Assembly (NCBI RefSeq): GCF_004364635.1
Contig: NZ_SOAX01000004.1
Span: forward strand, 1 to 64,000
Length of the DNA: 64,000 nucleotides
Reading direction: 5' to 3'
Source: Halospina denitrificans
Lineage (GTDB): Bacteria; Pseudomonadota; Gammaproteobacteria; Pseudomonadales; Oleiphilaceae
Position 1 is the first letter of the stretch; each line of letters begins with the position of its first letter. The translations under genes were made by a program, and so were the position numbers. Of this stretch, positions 24,638-34,300 are shown piece by piece. A model generated the notes under the pieces. That model was not told the origin of the DNA, did not search any database, and was given only the letters and a program-made list of their open reading frames with translations.

Positions 24638-26611
24638 ATGATACACAAGCCTTCGGGAGGGCGCACCACACCCCTGGTGACTGCCAGCCTGCTCCTGGGC
24701 GCGACGGCCGCGGGCGCCCAGAATATGACCCTTGATCCTCTGGTGGTCACAACCTCCGCCATGGACACACCCCATGAGGTCACCACCGACCCCCGTAAAC
24801 CACATACCTCACTCCCCGCCCAGGATGGAGGCGCCTACCTGGAGTCGGTCACCGGCTTCAATGTCAGCCGCAAGGGGGGAACCAGTGGCGAACCGGTCCT
24901 GAGGGGTCTGGGCGGCTCCAGACTCAATATCTCGACAAATGGTGGCGCCATCTTTGGCGGATGCCCAAGCCGCATGGACCCCCCAACGGCCTACATATTC
25001 CCGCAGTCCTATGACCGGGTGAACATCACCAAGGGTCCCCAGAGTGTCCGTTACGGTCCTGCCACGGCGGGAAGCGTTCGGTTTGAGCGTGACACACCGG
25101 ACTTTTCAGAACCCACAACCAATGGGTTCGCAAGTTTCACAGCCGGCAGCCACGCACGGAATGACATGGCCACTGACGTCACCACCGGCGATGAGGATGG
25201 CTACGCCCGCTTTATCGGAACGCTCTCCTCACAGGACGATTATGAGGACGGCGGCGGTGAATCCGTCCATTCCGAGCATGAGCGCTGGAGCACGAGCGCC
25301 ATTGCAGGCTGGACGCCCGGAGAGGATACCGAGCTTGAGTTCAGCTACGACCGCAGCAACGCCGAAGCCGCCTACGACGACCGCAGAATGGACGGCACCG
25401 AGTTTGATCGAACCAGCTATCGACTGTCCGGCTCCCAGGACAACCTTACTAACTGGCTCTCGAGGATTGAGGCGAACTTCTATTACAACGACGTTGACCA
25501 CGTCATGGACAATTTCCGATTAAGAAACCCGGGGATGAGCGCAATGGCCCGCATTGTGGAACGCACCACTCTGGGCGGTCGTTTAAGCGCCAACATGGAC
25601 CTGTTTCCCAGAACTGACATCCATGCCGGCCTGGACTTCTCCACCAATGAGCATGCCGACAGCGGTCCTATCATGGAAATGGGCACGCCCCTGGCTGGCG
25701 CCAATTTTCGAGGCACCGCGACCCCGGAAACGGCCGAGTTTTCGGATGTGGGTCTTTTTGCAGACATGGAGCGGCAGGTTGGCCGCAATTCATGGCTGGC
25801 CCTGGGGGTACGTGGTGATTACCATGAAGCCGAAGCACTGGCCGCTGACTTTGGGGGTGCCGACGAGGGCGAAACCGACGACCGCACCCAGTGGAGCAGC
25901 TTCGGCCGCTACGAAGTGGCGCTGCAGGATCTCCCCCTCAATCTCTATGCAGGGCTGGGGCGCTCGGAACGCGCGCCGGATTTCTGGGAGCGCGACAGGG
26001 ACTTCGACATCGGCAACGAGACCCTTACCCAGGTGGATACCGGCATCTCGCTGGGCCACAAGCGGGTTAAAGGCACCATTGCCGTATTCTACGGGCAATA
26101 TGATGACTACATCCTGATCACGGACGGTGGCGATAGTGCCCGTAACGTGGACGCAACCACGCGGGGTGCTGAAGCCGATGTTGCTGTCTCCCTGACGCCA
26201 TCGCTGACCTTCAATTCAACGCTTGCGTATACGCGCAGCACCAATGACACCGACAACGAGCCGCTGGCGCAGACACCACCACTGGAAGGCACCCTGGGCC
26301 TGGATTACGAGAGCGCTGGCTACTCAGCCGGTATGCTCTGGCGCGGCGTTGCCCGTCAGGACCGGATCGATGAGGGCAACGGCACCATCTACAGCCTTGA
26401 TACCCGGGAAACGCCCGGATTCGCAACATTCTCGCTGCATGCCGGCATGCGGATTCTTGAACAGAGCCGACTGAGCGTTGGCATTGATAACCTCTTTGAC
26501 CGGCGTTACGCGGAGCACATCCAAAGGGGATCCGCGGATCTCGGAGCCAGCAGCAACCCAATCAATGAACCGGGCCGCATTCTCTGGGCAAATATCACAA
26601 CCGAGTTCTGA
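24638..26611 (+). CDS. nosA: TonB-dependent copper receptor (NosA/OprC type)
   Basis: About 657 residues from the ATG at 24638, which has GGAG 6 bases upstream; an ATG 12 bases earlier lacks a ribosome site. A signal peptide ends near residue 25. The plug domain contains LRGLGGSRLN and GGCPSRMDPPT, a C-x3-M copper motif like that of OprC, followed by PQSYDRVNITKGPQSV. A 22-strand barrel ends in a terminal phenylalanine. It imports copper across the outer membrane, in denitrifiers chiefly for nitrous oxide reductase. It stands alone under a probable sigma-54 promoter, with a terminator after it. Confidence 0.88.
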   Translation: MIHKPSGGRTTPLVTASLLLGATAAGAQNMTLDPLVVTTSAMDTPHEVTTDPRKPHTSLPAQDGGAYLESVTGFNVSRKGGTSGEPVLRGLGGSRLNISTNGGAIFGGCPSRMDPPTAYIFPQSYDRVNITKGPQSVRYGPATAGSVRFERDTPDFSEPTTNGFASFTAGSHARNDMATDVTTGDEDGYARFIGTLSSQDDYEDGGGESVHSEHERWSTSAIAGWTPGEDTELEFSYDRSNAEAAYDDRRMDGTEFDRTSYRLSGSQDNLTNWLSRIEANFYYNDVDHVMDNFRLRNPGMSAMARIVERTTLGGRLSANMDLFPRTDIHAGLDFSTNEHADSGPIMEMGTPLAGANFRGTATPETAEFSDVGLFADMERQVGRNSWLALGVRGDYHEAEALAADFGGADEGETDDRTQWSSFGRYEVALQDLPLNLYAGLGRSERAPDFWERDRDFDIGNETLTQVDTGISLGHKRVKGTIAVFYGQYDDYILITDGGDSARNVDATTRGAEADVAVSLTPSLTFNSTLAYTRSTNDTDNEPLAQTPPLEGTLGLDYESAGYSAGMLWRGVARQDRIDEGNGTIYSLDTRETPGFATFSLHAGMRILEQSRLSVGIDNLFDRRYAEHIQRGSADLGASSNPINEPGRILWANITTEF

Positions 26612-26639
26612 CGCTTGTCTCTCGCCTCTCTCGAGAGCT

Positions 26640-26665
26640 GCCGGTCCTGCGGGGCCGGCTTTTTT
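26640..26665 (+). terminator. Rho-independent terminator after the copper receptor
   Basis: GCCGG at 26640-26644 pairs with CCGGC at 26655-26659, followed directly by six T residues (26660-26665). It lies 29 bases past the receptor stop. Confidence 0.75.
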
Positions 26666-26735
26666 ATGCCTCGCCACTTAACATCGGCGGCGTTGCCGGG
26701 TAGCCTTTAAACGCATTCAGAATGAATCAGGAGGC

Positions 26736-27431
26736 ATGGTGAGCCCATCGAACGACAGACTGGAATTCCACACCAGGCGAAGTGTCGAAGCGACAACCGT
26801 CTGGCTTCATGGACAGGGCGCTGACTCCGAGGACCTGATACCGATCCTCAAGAACCTGACCGGTTCACGGGAACTCGGGCTCCGTTATCTGGCTCCCAAT
26901 GCCCCCATGCGCCGGCTCAGGGCAAACGGAAATCGCCCCGGTCGTGCCTGGTACGACATGGCTGCCTCCGAGTCCGACGAACCGGACGCCGAAAGCCTGA
27001 ACGAAAGCCACAACCGCCTTACGGAGCTGCTCGATACCGAGCAACAGGCGATGCCGACCAGCAGGACCCTCATTGGCGGCTTCTCCCAGGGCGGCGCCAT
27101 GGCGCTGCACACCGGCCTCCAATACCCTCGCCAACTGGCGGGAATCATTGTGCTGTCCGGCGAACTCCTTGATCCGGAAACCCTCTCGGAGCGCATCCAT
27201 ACGGCGAACGCGCAAACCCCTATCCTGATGATCCACGGCGAAGAGGATGAGCTGATCCCTGTCGAGGAGGCCCGGGAAAACCGCGATACGTTGCGCGGCC
27301 TCGGATTACAGGTGGACTGGCATGAACTGCCGCTGGCCCACGAGATCAGCATGGATACGGTCGAAATCGTTGACCAGTGGATCCAGGCGCGCCTGAAGGA
27401 ACAGGGCGTCACCGGCAACCGCGACGACTAA
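26736..27431 (+). CDS. Carboxylesterase / phospholipase-like alpha/beta hydrolase
   Basis: 231 residues with the nucleophile motif GFSQGG near 113-118, an acid in HGEEDELIP near 169-173 and a catalytic histidine in PLAHEIS near 203. This matches the acyl-protein thioesterase/carboxylesterase II family (PF02230), cytoplasmic enzymes acting on short esters. The ribosome site AGGAGG sits 4 to 10 bases before the start. It overlaps the convergent unknown gene by 4 bases. No link to denitrification is evident. Confidence 0.85.
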   Translation: MVSPSNDRLEFHTRRSVEATTVWLHGQGADSEDLIPILKNLTGSRELGLRYLAPNAPMRRLRANGNRPGRAWYDMAASESDEPDAESLNESHNRLTELLDTEQQAMPTSRTLIGGFSQGGAMALHTGLQYPRQLAGIIVLSGELLDPETLSERIHTANAQTPILMIHGEEDELIPVEEARENRDTLRGLGLQVDWHELPLAHEISMDTVEIVDQWIQARLKEQGVTGNRDD

Positions 27432-27766
27432 TAGCCCGGCATCAGCCAGTCACTGCCTGGCGTGTGCCCCGCTTCCCGTGCTTTCTCATAGCCTTCGGTG
27501 AAGCTGGCAACCACCTCGCGCAACGCTTCCTCGGTGCTCGCATAGCGGGGGCTTTCCGGAACCGCCGGCTCCTTCATCCCCGGCGCCTGCAAATAGTAGT
27601 TCTGATCCGCCTCCACCCAGTCGGCATTAATCCCAGCGTAAATCCAGATCCGGATATGCGTTGGAATCCCCTCAAGCCGGAAGTCATATTCCGCAACAAG
27701 CTTTCTTGCCCCGAGAATCCCGGGTTGAGCAAAGATCCTCTCGACGCCTGCACCATCGCCACTCAT
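27428..27766 (-). CDS. Conserved-looking small protein of unknown function
   Basis: 112 residues, soluble, no cysteine or signal peptide. It starts with short beta-like segments (LVAEYDFRLEGIPTHIRIWIY near 22-42), has a DQNYYLQAPG loop, and ends with a long charged helix followed by a tryptophan-containing tail. I do not recognise it. It is divergent from nosR, sharing the FNR-box intergenic region, and overlaps the end of the carboxylesterase gene by 4 bases. Clean coding character and a natural start make a real gene likely. Confidence 0.65.
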   Translation of the reverse strand: MSGDGAGVERIFAQPGILGARKLVAEYDFRLEGIPTHIRIWIYAGINADWVEADQNYYLQAPGMKEPAVPESPRYASTEEALREVVASFTEGYEKAREAGHTPGSDWLMPGY

Positions 27767-27835
27767 TCCAAAAACTCCGTCATTTGTCAGTGATTCCCGC
27801 TCAGCTATATTAGTTCAAATAAAAGGAATCAATTC

Positions 27836-27849
27836 TTGGTTTAAATCAA
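27836..27849 (+). promoter_or_regulatory. FNR/DNR box upstream of nosR
   Basis: TTGGT-TTAA-ATCAA differs from the TTGAT-N4-ATCAA consensus by one base. It lies 71 bases before the nosR start, so a class II arrangement would place the transcription start near 27884. The same site could act on the divergent unknown gene at 27766. Confidence 0.7.
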
Positions 27850-27866
27850 TGATTCCGGGATTGCTC

Positions 27867-27883
27867 GGTGTCAATCTGACACC
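27867..27883. promoter_or_regulatory. 17-base perfect palindrome in the nosR leader
   Basis: GGTGTCA-ATC-TGACACC is perfectly symmetric and lies where the -10 and start of the FNR-type nosR promoter would be. It contains GT-N7-AC, the core spacing of NorR sites, and looks like a repressor or activator operator. No NO-responsive regulator gene is in the window. Confidence 0.5.
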
Positions 27884-27919
27884 AACAGAGAAAACGTTCC
27901 TCTCCGGAGTGTATTTTTT

Positions 27920-30067
27920 ATGATGTACCAGCGCCTTTCTCAGTATCTGCTTCCGGGCCTGGTTTTGCTTTTCTTCTCCCTCCAATGTGCCGCGGAAAGC
28001 AGCGAGGAGGCAGCTTCCAGGTTCTTTCCCGACGCGGATGAGGTTAAGGCCATGTCGGGGGATCCCCCTGCTACCGGCGTGTACCGGGATGGCGAGCTGA
28101 CCGGACTGGTCTTTGAAACCGTGGACTACGCGCCAATTCCCGCCTATTCAGGCAAACCCGTCAACATGCGGCTGGGCCTGAACCGCGATGGCGAACTGGT
28201 TGGCGGGGAAATCCTTGAACACGAAGAGCCCATTGTTCTTACCGGCATTCCGGAAAAGAAAATTGTCGACTTTCTCGATCAGTACGTCGGCAAGTCCATT
28301 CACGACCGCATGCGTGTCGGGCTCTCTTCGCGTAAGCGCGAAGGGTACGACTACGTGGACGCGGTATCCGGCGCAACGGTCACCGTTGTCGTCATGGGCG
28401 ACACCATTATGCGGTCAGCGCGCCAGGCAGCCGTTGCCCACGGGCTCGCTGAAGCCGACGAAGTGGACCTGCGCGAGCCGGCTACGGTCAAGCCGGACAC
28501 TTACGAGCAAGCCGACTGGGAAGCACTGCGCGAACAGGGCGCAATCAGCAGGATGACGCTGACGCGCGGAGAGGTGGACGACGCCTTTGAAGGCACCGAA
28601 GCCGAAGACGTGGACAACCCGCCCGAAGACGCCCGGGATGAAACCTTCATCAATCTCTATGCCTCCTACCTGAACACCCCGACCACCGGACGTAACCTGC
28701 TGGGCGAGGAACACTACAATGACCTGATGGAACGCCTGGATGAAGGCGAGCATGCCATCATGCTGATGGCGGACGGGCGTTACTCGTTCAAGGGAACCGG
28801 CTTCGTCCGCGGCGGCATTTTTGACCGGTTCCAGATCAACCAGAAGGACGCTTCAATCCAGTTCCGGGACAGGGACCTTGTTCGGGCGCCAGACTTTGTC
28901 CTCGATGACATCCCCGAAATCTCGGAAAAAGACATCTTCATCATCCGCGAGGAAAACCGCTTCGACCCGTCCGAACCCTGGGAGGTGCAACTGCGTGTGC
29001 GCCGCCAGTACGGAGCCCTGGATTCCTCCTTTGTGAATTTCTCCCTGGATTACGAACCCGTCAAGGCGTGGTTCGATATCCCGGATCGCAAGAAACTCAG
29101 CGATGAAAGTGACCAGCCTCTCTGGGTCTCCGTCTGGGAGGACCGCACTGTCCAGATCGCAATCCTGGGGGCCGGTCTCGGTGTCCTCGTCTTCATACTG
29201 CTGTTCCAGGACTGGCTCACCAAGCGCCCACGCCTGCTGCGTCCGCTGCGCATCGGTTTCCTGATCTATACCGTGGTGTTCATCGGCTGGTATGCCCTGG
29301 CACAGCTCTCGGTGGTCAACATCTTCACCTTTACGAATGCCGTGTTCACCGACTTCAGCTGGACCACCTTCCTGATGGATCCGATGATGTTCATCATGTG
29401 GAGCTTCGTGGCCGCCACGCTGCTGTTCTGGGGCCGCGGCGTCTTCTGTGGCTGGCTATGCCCCTTCGGCGCCATGCAGGAACTCATCAACCTCGCCGCC
29501 CGCAAGCTTAAGATTCCGCAGTTCGATGTTCCCTTTGCCGTACACGAGCGGCTCTGGGCTCTGAAGTACCTGATCCTGCTGGTGCTGTTCGGTATTTCGC
29601 TGCAGTCTCTCGGCGCCGCGGAACAGTACTCCGAGGTGGAACCCTTCAAGACAGCCGTAACCCTGCACTGGCAGCGCGAGTGGGGCTTTGTCCTGTACGC
29701 CGCGCTGCTGCTGGTCATCGGCATTTTCAACCACAAGTTCTACTGCCGCTATGTCTGCCCCCTGGGCGCGGGTCTGGCCATTCCGGCCCGCATCCGGCTC
29801 TTCGACTGGCTCAAGCGGCACAAGGAATGCGGATCGCCCTGCCAGATCTGCGCCAACGAATGCGAGATCGGCGCCATCCATCCGGATGGGCGCATCAATC
29901 CCAACGAATGCCATTACTGCCTGGACTGCCAGGTCACCTACTGGGACGACCAGAAGTGTCCGCCCATGATCCAGAAGCGCAAGAAGCGCGAGAAAATGGC
30001 GCGCACGGATGCAGATGACAGCAAAAAGAACCCAAGAAAAATACCCGCTGTTGATGTAACCGGCTAG
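27920..30067 (+). CDS. nosR: Nitrous oxide reductase regulator/electron donor NosR
   Basis: 715 residues: signal peptide (1-25), a periplasmic FMN-binding domain with the flavinylation motif SGATVT near 152-157, membrane helices from about 410 onward, two CxxxCP motifs (CGWLCPFGA near 511, CRYVCPLGA near 611), and a C-terminal pair of [4Fe-4S] motifs ([12 protein letters not shown] and CHYCLDC). It passes electrons from the quinol pool to NosZ and supports nos expression. A second ATG follows at once; GGAG 10 bases upstream favours 27920. Confidence 0.96.
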   Translation: MMYQRLSQYLLPGLVLLFFSLQCAAESSEEAASRFFPDADEVKAMSGDPPATGVYRDGELTGLVFETVDYAPIPAYSGKPVNMRLGLNRDGELVGGEILEHEEPIVLTGIPEKKIVDFLDQYVGKSIHDRMRVGLSSRKREGYDYVDAVSGATVTVVVMGDTIMRSARQAAVAHGLAEADEVDLREPATVKPDTYEQADWEALREQGAISRMTLTRGEVDDAFEGTEAEDVDNPPEDARDETFINLYASYLNTPTTGRNLLGEEHYNDLMERLDEGEHAIMLMADGRYSFKGTGFVRGGIFDRFQINQKDASIQFRDRDLVRAPDFVLDDIPEISEKDIFIIREENRFDPSEPWEVQLRVRRQYGALDSSFVNFSLDYEPVKAWFDIPDRKKLSDESDQPLWVSVWEDRTVQIAILGAGLGVLVFILLFQDWLTKRPRLLRPLRIGFLIYTVVFIGWYALAQLSVVNIFTFTNAVFTDFSWTTFLMDPMMFIMWSFVAATLLFWGRGVFCGWLCPFGAMQELINLAARKLKIPQFDVPFAVHERLWALKYLILLVLFGISLQSLGAAEQYSEVEPFKTAVTLHWQREWGFVLYAALLLVIGIFNHKFYCRYVCPLGAGLAIPARIRLFDWLKRHKECGSPCQICANECEIGAIHPDGRINPNECHYCLDCQVTYWDDQKCPPMIQKRKKREKMARTDADDSKKNPRKIPAVDVTG

Positions 30068-30107
30068 GTATTCCGAAAAACCAGAGAGAGGCAAGGGAGA
30101 CGTCGTC

Positions 30108-32021
30108 ATGACAAGGCGCAATAACGACCAGAACGAGAACAGCAACACCGAGGAAGTCGCGAACCCAGGGAGACGTTCATTCCTGGGGGCAACCGCAACC
30201 GTTGGCGCACTCGGAGTGACCGGTGGTACCGGCACGGCGCTGATGATGGGCGGCTCCGGTGATGCCAAAGCCGCTGAAGGCGCCCAGAGCACCCATGTCC
30301 CCCTCGGGGAGCTGGATGACTATTACGGCTTCTGGAGCGGCGGCCATTCGGGTGAGGTCCGGGTCTTCGGGGTACCCTCGATGCGCGAAATCATGCGTAT
30401 CCCCGTGTTCAACTACTGCAGCGCCACCGGCTGGGGGATGACCAACGAATCCAAGCGGATCATGGGCGACAGTAACAAGTACACCAATGGCGATGCCCAC
30501 CACCCCCACCTGAGCTTTACGGACGGCAGCCACGACGGACGCTACCTCTACATCAACGACAAGGCCCACTCCAGGGTCGCACGTATCCGTCTCGATATCT
30601 TCAAGACGGACGCCATGGTCACTATTCCCAACATCCAGGCAGTGCACGGGCTGCGGCTGCAGAAAGCGCCGAAGACGGGCTATGTCTTCGCCAATGGTGA
30701 ATTCCCTATTCCCCAGCCCAACGACGGCCGGGATATGGAGAACACGGACAAGTACTGGACGCTCTGGACCGCCGTTGACGGCGAGAAAATGGAGGTCGCA
30801 TGGCAGGTGATGGTTGACGGCAACCTCGATAACATGGATGCCGACTACACCGGCAAATACGCCGCAGCCACCTGCTACAACTCGGAAAAAGCCACCTCGC
30901 TGGCCGGAATGCAACGGGCGGAGCGCGACTGGGTTGTGGTCTTCAACATCGAGCGCATTGAGAAAGCCGTTGAAAACGGGGATTACACCACCATCGGGGA
31001 CTCCGATGTACCGGTTGTCGATGGCCGTAAGGGCTCTGACGTCACCCGCTATGTGCCGATCCCCAAGAACCCGCACGGCTGCAACACCTCGACCGACGGC
31101 AAATACTTCATTTGCGCCGGCAAGCTCTCCCCGACGGCAAGCATGGTGGATATCAGCAAGCTTGATGATCTGTTCGCGGACAAGCTCGATGATCCGCGCG
31201 ACGTGATCGCGGGTGAACCCGAACTGGGGCTGGGGCCGCTTCATACAACCTATGACGGCCGCGGAAACGCCTATACCACGCTCTTCATCGACAGCCAGAT
31301 CGTCAAGTGGAACATGGAGAAGGCAGTCCGCCACTACAATGGCGAGGATGTTGACTACATCGTGCAGAAACTCGACGTCCACTACCAGCCGGGCCACAAC
31401 CACGCGACGCTTGCGGAATCCAAGGATGCCGACGGCAAATGGCTGTTCTCACTGAACAAGTTCTCGAAGGATCGATTCCTGCCCGTGGGTCCGCTGCACC
31501 CGGAAAACGACCAGATGATCGACATCTCCGGCGAGGAAATGAAGCTGGTCCACGATACGCCCACCTTCGCCGAACCACACGATACCGTGATCGTCACCCG
31601 GGATATGATCAACACCAAACAGGTGTGGGAACGTGATGACCCCTTCTTTGCCGAAACCGCCAAGATGGCGAAAGAGGATGGAATCACCCTGGAATCCGAC
31701 GACAAGGTAATCCGTGATGGTAACAAGGTCCGGGTCTACATGACGTCCGTGGCACCGAATTTCGGCATCACCGAGTTCAAGGTTAAATCCGGGGATGAAG
31801 TCACGGTCGTGATTACCAACCTCGATTCCGTAGCGGACGTAACACACGGCTTCTGTATGATCGGCCACGGCGCTGCCATGGAAATCAGCCCCCAGCAGAC
31901 GTCATCCATCACCTTTACCGCCGGATCGCCGGGCGTGTACTGGTATTACTGCAACTGGTTCTGCCACGCACTGCACATGGAGATGTCGGGTCGCATGCTG
32001 GTTGAACCCGCGGACGCCTGA
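30108..32021 (+). CDS. nosZ: Nitrous oxide reductase, clade I (Tat-exported)
   Basis: 637 residues. A Tat signal with RRSFLGA lies near 24-30 and is followed by a hydrophobic stretch and an AKA-type cleavage. The N-terminal seven-bladed propeller holds the CuZ histidines, for example DAHHPHLS near 128. The C-terminal cupredoxin domain carries CuA ligands in [12 protein letters not shown] near 618-629. It reduces N2O to N2 in the periplasm and needs 12 copper atoms per dimer. The twin-arginine signal marks clade I and matches tatABC in this window. A hairpin follows the gene. Confidence 0.98.
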   Translation: MTRRNNDQNENSNTEEVANPGRRSFLGATATVGALGVTGGTGTALMMGGSGDAKAAEGAQSTHVPLGELDDYYGFWSGGHSGEVRVFGVPSMREIMRIPVFNYCSATGWGMTNESKRIMGDSNKYTNGDAHHPHLSFTDGSHDGRYLYINDKAHSRVARIRLDIFKTDAMVTIPNIQAVHGLRLQKAPKTGYVFANGEFPIPQPNDGRDMENTDKYWTLWTAVDGEKMEVAWQVMVDGNLDNMDADYTGKYAAATCYNSEKATSLAGMQRAERDWVVVFNIERIEKAVENGDYTTIGDSDVPVVDGRKGSDVTRYVPIPKNPHGCNTSTDGKYFICAGKLSPTASMVDISKLDDLFADKLDDPRDVIAGEPELGLGPLHTTYDGRGNAYTTLFIDSQIVKWNMEKAVRHYNGEDVDYIVQKLDVHYQPGHNHATLAESKDADGKWLFSLNKFSKDRFLPVGPLHPENDQMIDISGEEMKLVHDTPTFAEPHDTVIVTRDMINTKQVWERDDPFFAETAKMAKEDGITLESDDKVIRDGNKVRVYMTSVAPNFGITEFKVKSGDEVTVVITNLDSVADVTHGFCMIGHGAAMEISPQQTSSITFTAGSPGVYWYYCNWFCHALHMEMSGRMLVEPADA

Positions 32022-32035
32022 ACCGCATTGGCACG

Positions 32036-32057
32036 GCCGGGCACCTGGGTGCCCGGC
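32036..32057 (+). terminator. Strong hairpin between nosZ and nosD
   Basis: GCCGGGCACC at 32036-32045 is perfectly complementary to 32048-32057 (10 base pairs, minimal loop), 14 bases after the nosZ stop. Only TTCCTCT follows, so it may end part of the transcripts or protect the nosZ 3' end, giving more nosZ than nosDFYL. Confidence 0.55.
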
Positions 32058-32072
32058 TTCCTCTGATTAACG

Positions 32073-33371
32073 GTGGTGAATTTGACCCCAAAAACCGGTT
32101 TACTGGTACTGCTGCTGCATGTCGGCCTGGCACCCATCTGGGCCATTGCGGGCGTACAGCCAGGTGAGCTGGCCGACGCGCTCGAAAATGCGAATGAAGG
32201 CGATGTGCTGGAACTTGATCCAGGCTTGTATACCGGCAACTTCCGGATTGATAAACCCCTCACACTGAAGGGCAGCCCCGGCACCATTATTGATGGTGAC
32301 CGTGAAGGCACCCCACTGACGATTAAGGCCCCCGACGTATCCGTGAGGGGGCTGCTTATCCGCAATGGCGGCAAGAACCTGACCAACCATGATGCGGCCG
32401 TTTTTATAGCCAATGCCGCGGAAAACGCCCATGTTCAAGGTAACCGGATCAAAGCCCGGGGCTTCGGTATCTGGATTGACGGGGCAGCTGATGCGCTGGT
32501 GGAACGGAACCGGGTCACCGGCGACGACTCGATACGCTCCCAGGATCGGGGTAATGGTATCCACCTTCACAACGTTACCGGCGCGATGATTCGGGACAAT
32601 ACCGTTTGCGAAGCACGGGACGGGATCTACATCAACGTCAGCCACAACAACACACTGGCCTCCAACCGGCTCTGCGACCAGCGTTACGGCATCCATTACA
32701 TGTACTCCAACAACAATACAATCCGCAGGAACCAAAGCTGGGGCAATCGGACCGGTTACGCGCTGATGCAGTCCAAGCAGCTGAAGGTCATTGAAAACCG
32801 GGCGGAGAATGATCAGGGCTACGGATTCCTGCTCAATTACGTCACCCAATCCACGCTTCGCGGCAATGTTGCCCTCAATATCCAGGCATCGACCACCCCG
32901 GGTAGTGAGACCGATATCGAAGGCGGGGAGGGCAAGGCACTCTTCATCTACAACTCGCAACAGAACCGCATTCACAATAACCAGTTGGCTCGCACTGCCA
33001 TCGGCATCCACATGACGGCCGGTTCCGAAGACAACGAGATCCACGAGAATTCGCTGATAAGCAACCGCACACAGGTCAAGTATGTCTCCACTCGCGCCCA
33101 GGAGTGGTCGAAGGACGGGCGCGGCAATTACTGGAGTGACTACATGGGCTGGGACATCAACGGCGACGGAATCGGCGACGCGCCCTATGAGCCCAATGAC
33201 GCCGTGGACCGGATCCTGTGGACCTACCCGACGTCACGCGTGCTCATGAACAGCCCCGCCGTGGAACTGATGCGCTGGGTCCAGTCCGCGTTTCCCATAC
33301 TCAAGCCCAGGGGCGTCAAGGACAGCCATCCACTCATGCGACCGCCGAAAACGCTGGAAGAGCAATCATGA
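32073..33371 (+). CDS. nosD: Periplasmic copper-processing protein NosD
   Basis: 432 residues with a signal peptide, then a right-handed beta-helix of CASH/PbH1 repeats seen as recurring N-x(2)-N and G-I-HL blocks from about 80 to 350. NosD works with the NosFY ABC transporter and NosL to hand copper to NosZ for CuZ assembly. A tandem GTG-GTG start at 32073 is used; there is no clear ATG. The stop overlaps the nosF ATG. Confidence 0.93.
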   Translation: MVNLTPKTGLLVLLLHVGLAPIWAIAGVQPGELADALENANEGDVLELDPGLYTGNFRIDKPLTLKGSPGTIIDGDREGTPLTIKAPDVSVRGLLIRNGGKNLTNHDAAVFIANAAENAHVQGNRIKARGFGIWIDGAADALVERNRVTGDDSIRSQDRGNGIHLHNVTGAMIRDNTVCEARDGIYINVSHNNTLASNRLCDQRYGIHYMYSNNNTIRRNQSWGNRTGYALMQSKQLKVIENRAENDQGYGFLLNYVTQSTLRGNVALNIQASTTPGSETDIEGGEGKALFIYNSQQNRIHNNQLARTAIGIHMTAGSEDNEIHENSLISNRTQVKYVSTRAQEWSKDGRGNYWSDYMGWDINGDGIGDAPYEPNDAVDRILWTYPTSRVLMNSPAVELMRWVQSAFPILKPRGVKDSHPLMRPPKTLEEQS

Positions 33372-34300
33372 CCAACGCCGTGGATCTTGAGCAGCTGAGT
33401 TGCCATTTTGGCAACGTGAAGGCACTGAACCAACTGGACCTTGCCCTGCCCCAGGGTGAAATCCTGGGCCTGCTTGGTCATAACGGGGCCGGAAAATCCA
33501 CTGCCATGAAGCTGATCCTGGGCATTCTCAGCCCCAGCTCGGGACAGGTCCGGGTCTTTGGGGAGGATCCCAGGGGACCGGATTCCGGGCGGCTGCGGTT
33601 CCAGCTCGGGTACCTCCCGGAAAATGTCAGCTTCTACGACAACCTGAGCGGCCGCGAGGTCCTCGCCTATTTCGCCCGGCTGAAACGGGTCTCTCCCGGA
33701 GAGGTGGATCGGCTGTTGACCCGGGTCGGCCTGGATCATGCCGCCAGACGCCGCGTGCGCACCTATTCCAAGGGCATGCGCCAGCGCCTGGGGCTGGCCC
33801 AGGCACTGCTTGGCGAGCCCCGGCTTCTGCTGCTGGATGAACCCACCGCCGGACTCGATCCTATGGCCACACGGGATGTCTACAGCACCATTGATGAATT
33901 GCGTGCCAGGGGAACCGCCGTCATTGTAAGCTCCCATGTTCTTCCCGGCATTGAAAAACACGTGGACCGCGTGGCCATACTCGGGCGTGGGCGTCTTCTG
34001 GCCGAAGGCACCATAGAGGCACTGCGCAGCCACGCAGAGCTGCCTCTGACCATTCGCATCCGGCAGAGCGACTGGGCCCAGCGTCCCGGTGCTGATCTTC
34101 ATCCAGCCATTCAGGACGTCATCACCGAAACCGACAACAGTCTGGCGATCAGGGTCCGGACGGAGGATAAACTCCCTGTGCTCAATAAACTGCTCAGCCT
34201 GCCGGGACTTGAGGATGTGACGGTCGAACCGCCGACCCTGGAGAGTCTCTATGCCCATTTCGACACCCAGCTGAACAGTGAGGAAGCCCAGCATGCATGA
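33368..34300 (+). CDS. nosF: NosF ABC transporter ATPase
   Basis: 310 residues from the ATG that overlaps the nosD stop. Walker A GHNGAGKST near 37-45, ABC signature YSKGMRQRLGLA near 134-145 and Walker B LLLLDEPTAG near 154-163 are intact. It is the cytoplasmic ATPase of NosFY, which energises periplasmic maturation of the CuZ site of NosZ. The end overlaps nosY by 8 bases. Confidence 0.95.
   Translation: MTNAVDLEQLSCHFGNVKALNQLDLALPQGEILGLLGHNGAGKSTAMKLILGILSPSSGQVRVFGEDPRGPDSGRLRFQLGYLPENVSFYDNLSGREVLAYFARLKRVSPGEVDRLLTRVGLDHAARRRVRTYSKGMRQRLGLAQALLGEPRLLLLDEPTAGLDPMATRDVYSTIDELRARGTAVIVSSHVLPGIEKHVDRVAILGRGRLLAEGTIEALRSHAELPLTIRIRQSDWAQRPGADLHPAIQDVITETDNSLAIRVRTEDKLPVLNKLLSLPGLEDVTVEPPTLESLYAHFDTQLNSEEAQHA

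Noticed and set aside
30177-31403. 408-codon minus-strand frame opposite nosZ
   Set aside because: Antisense to a certain gene, composition typical of a shadow.
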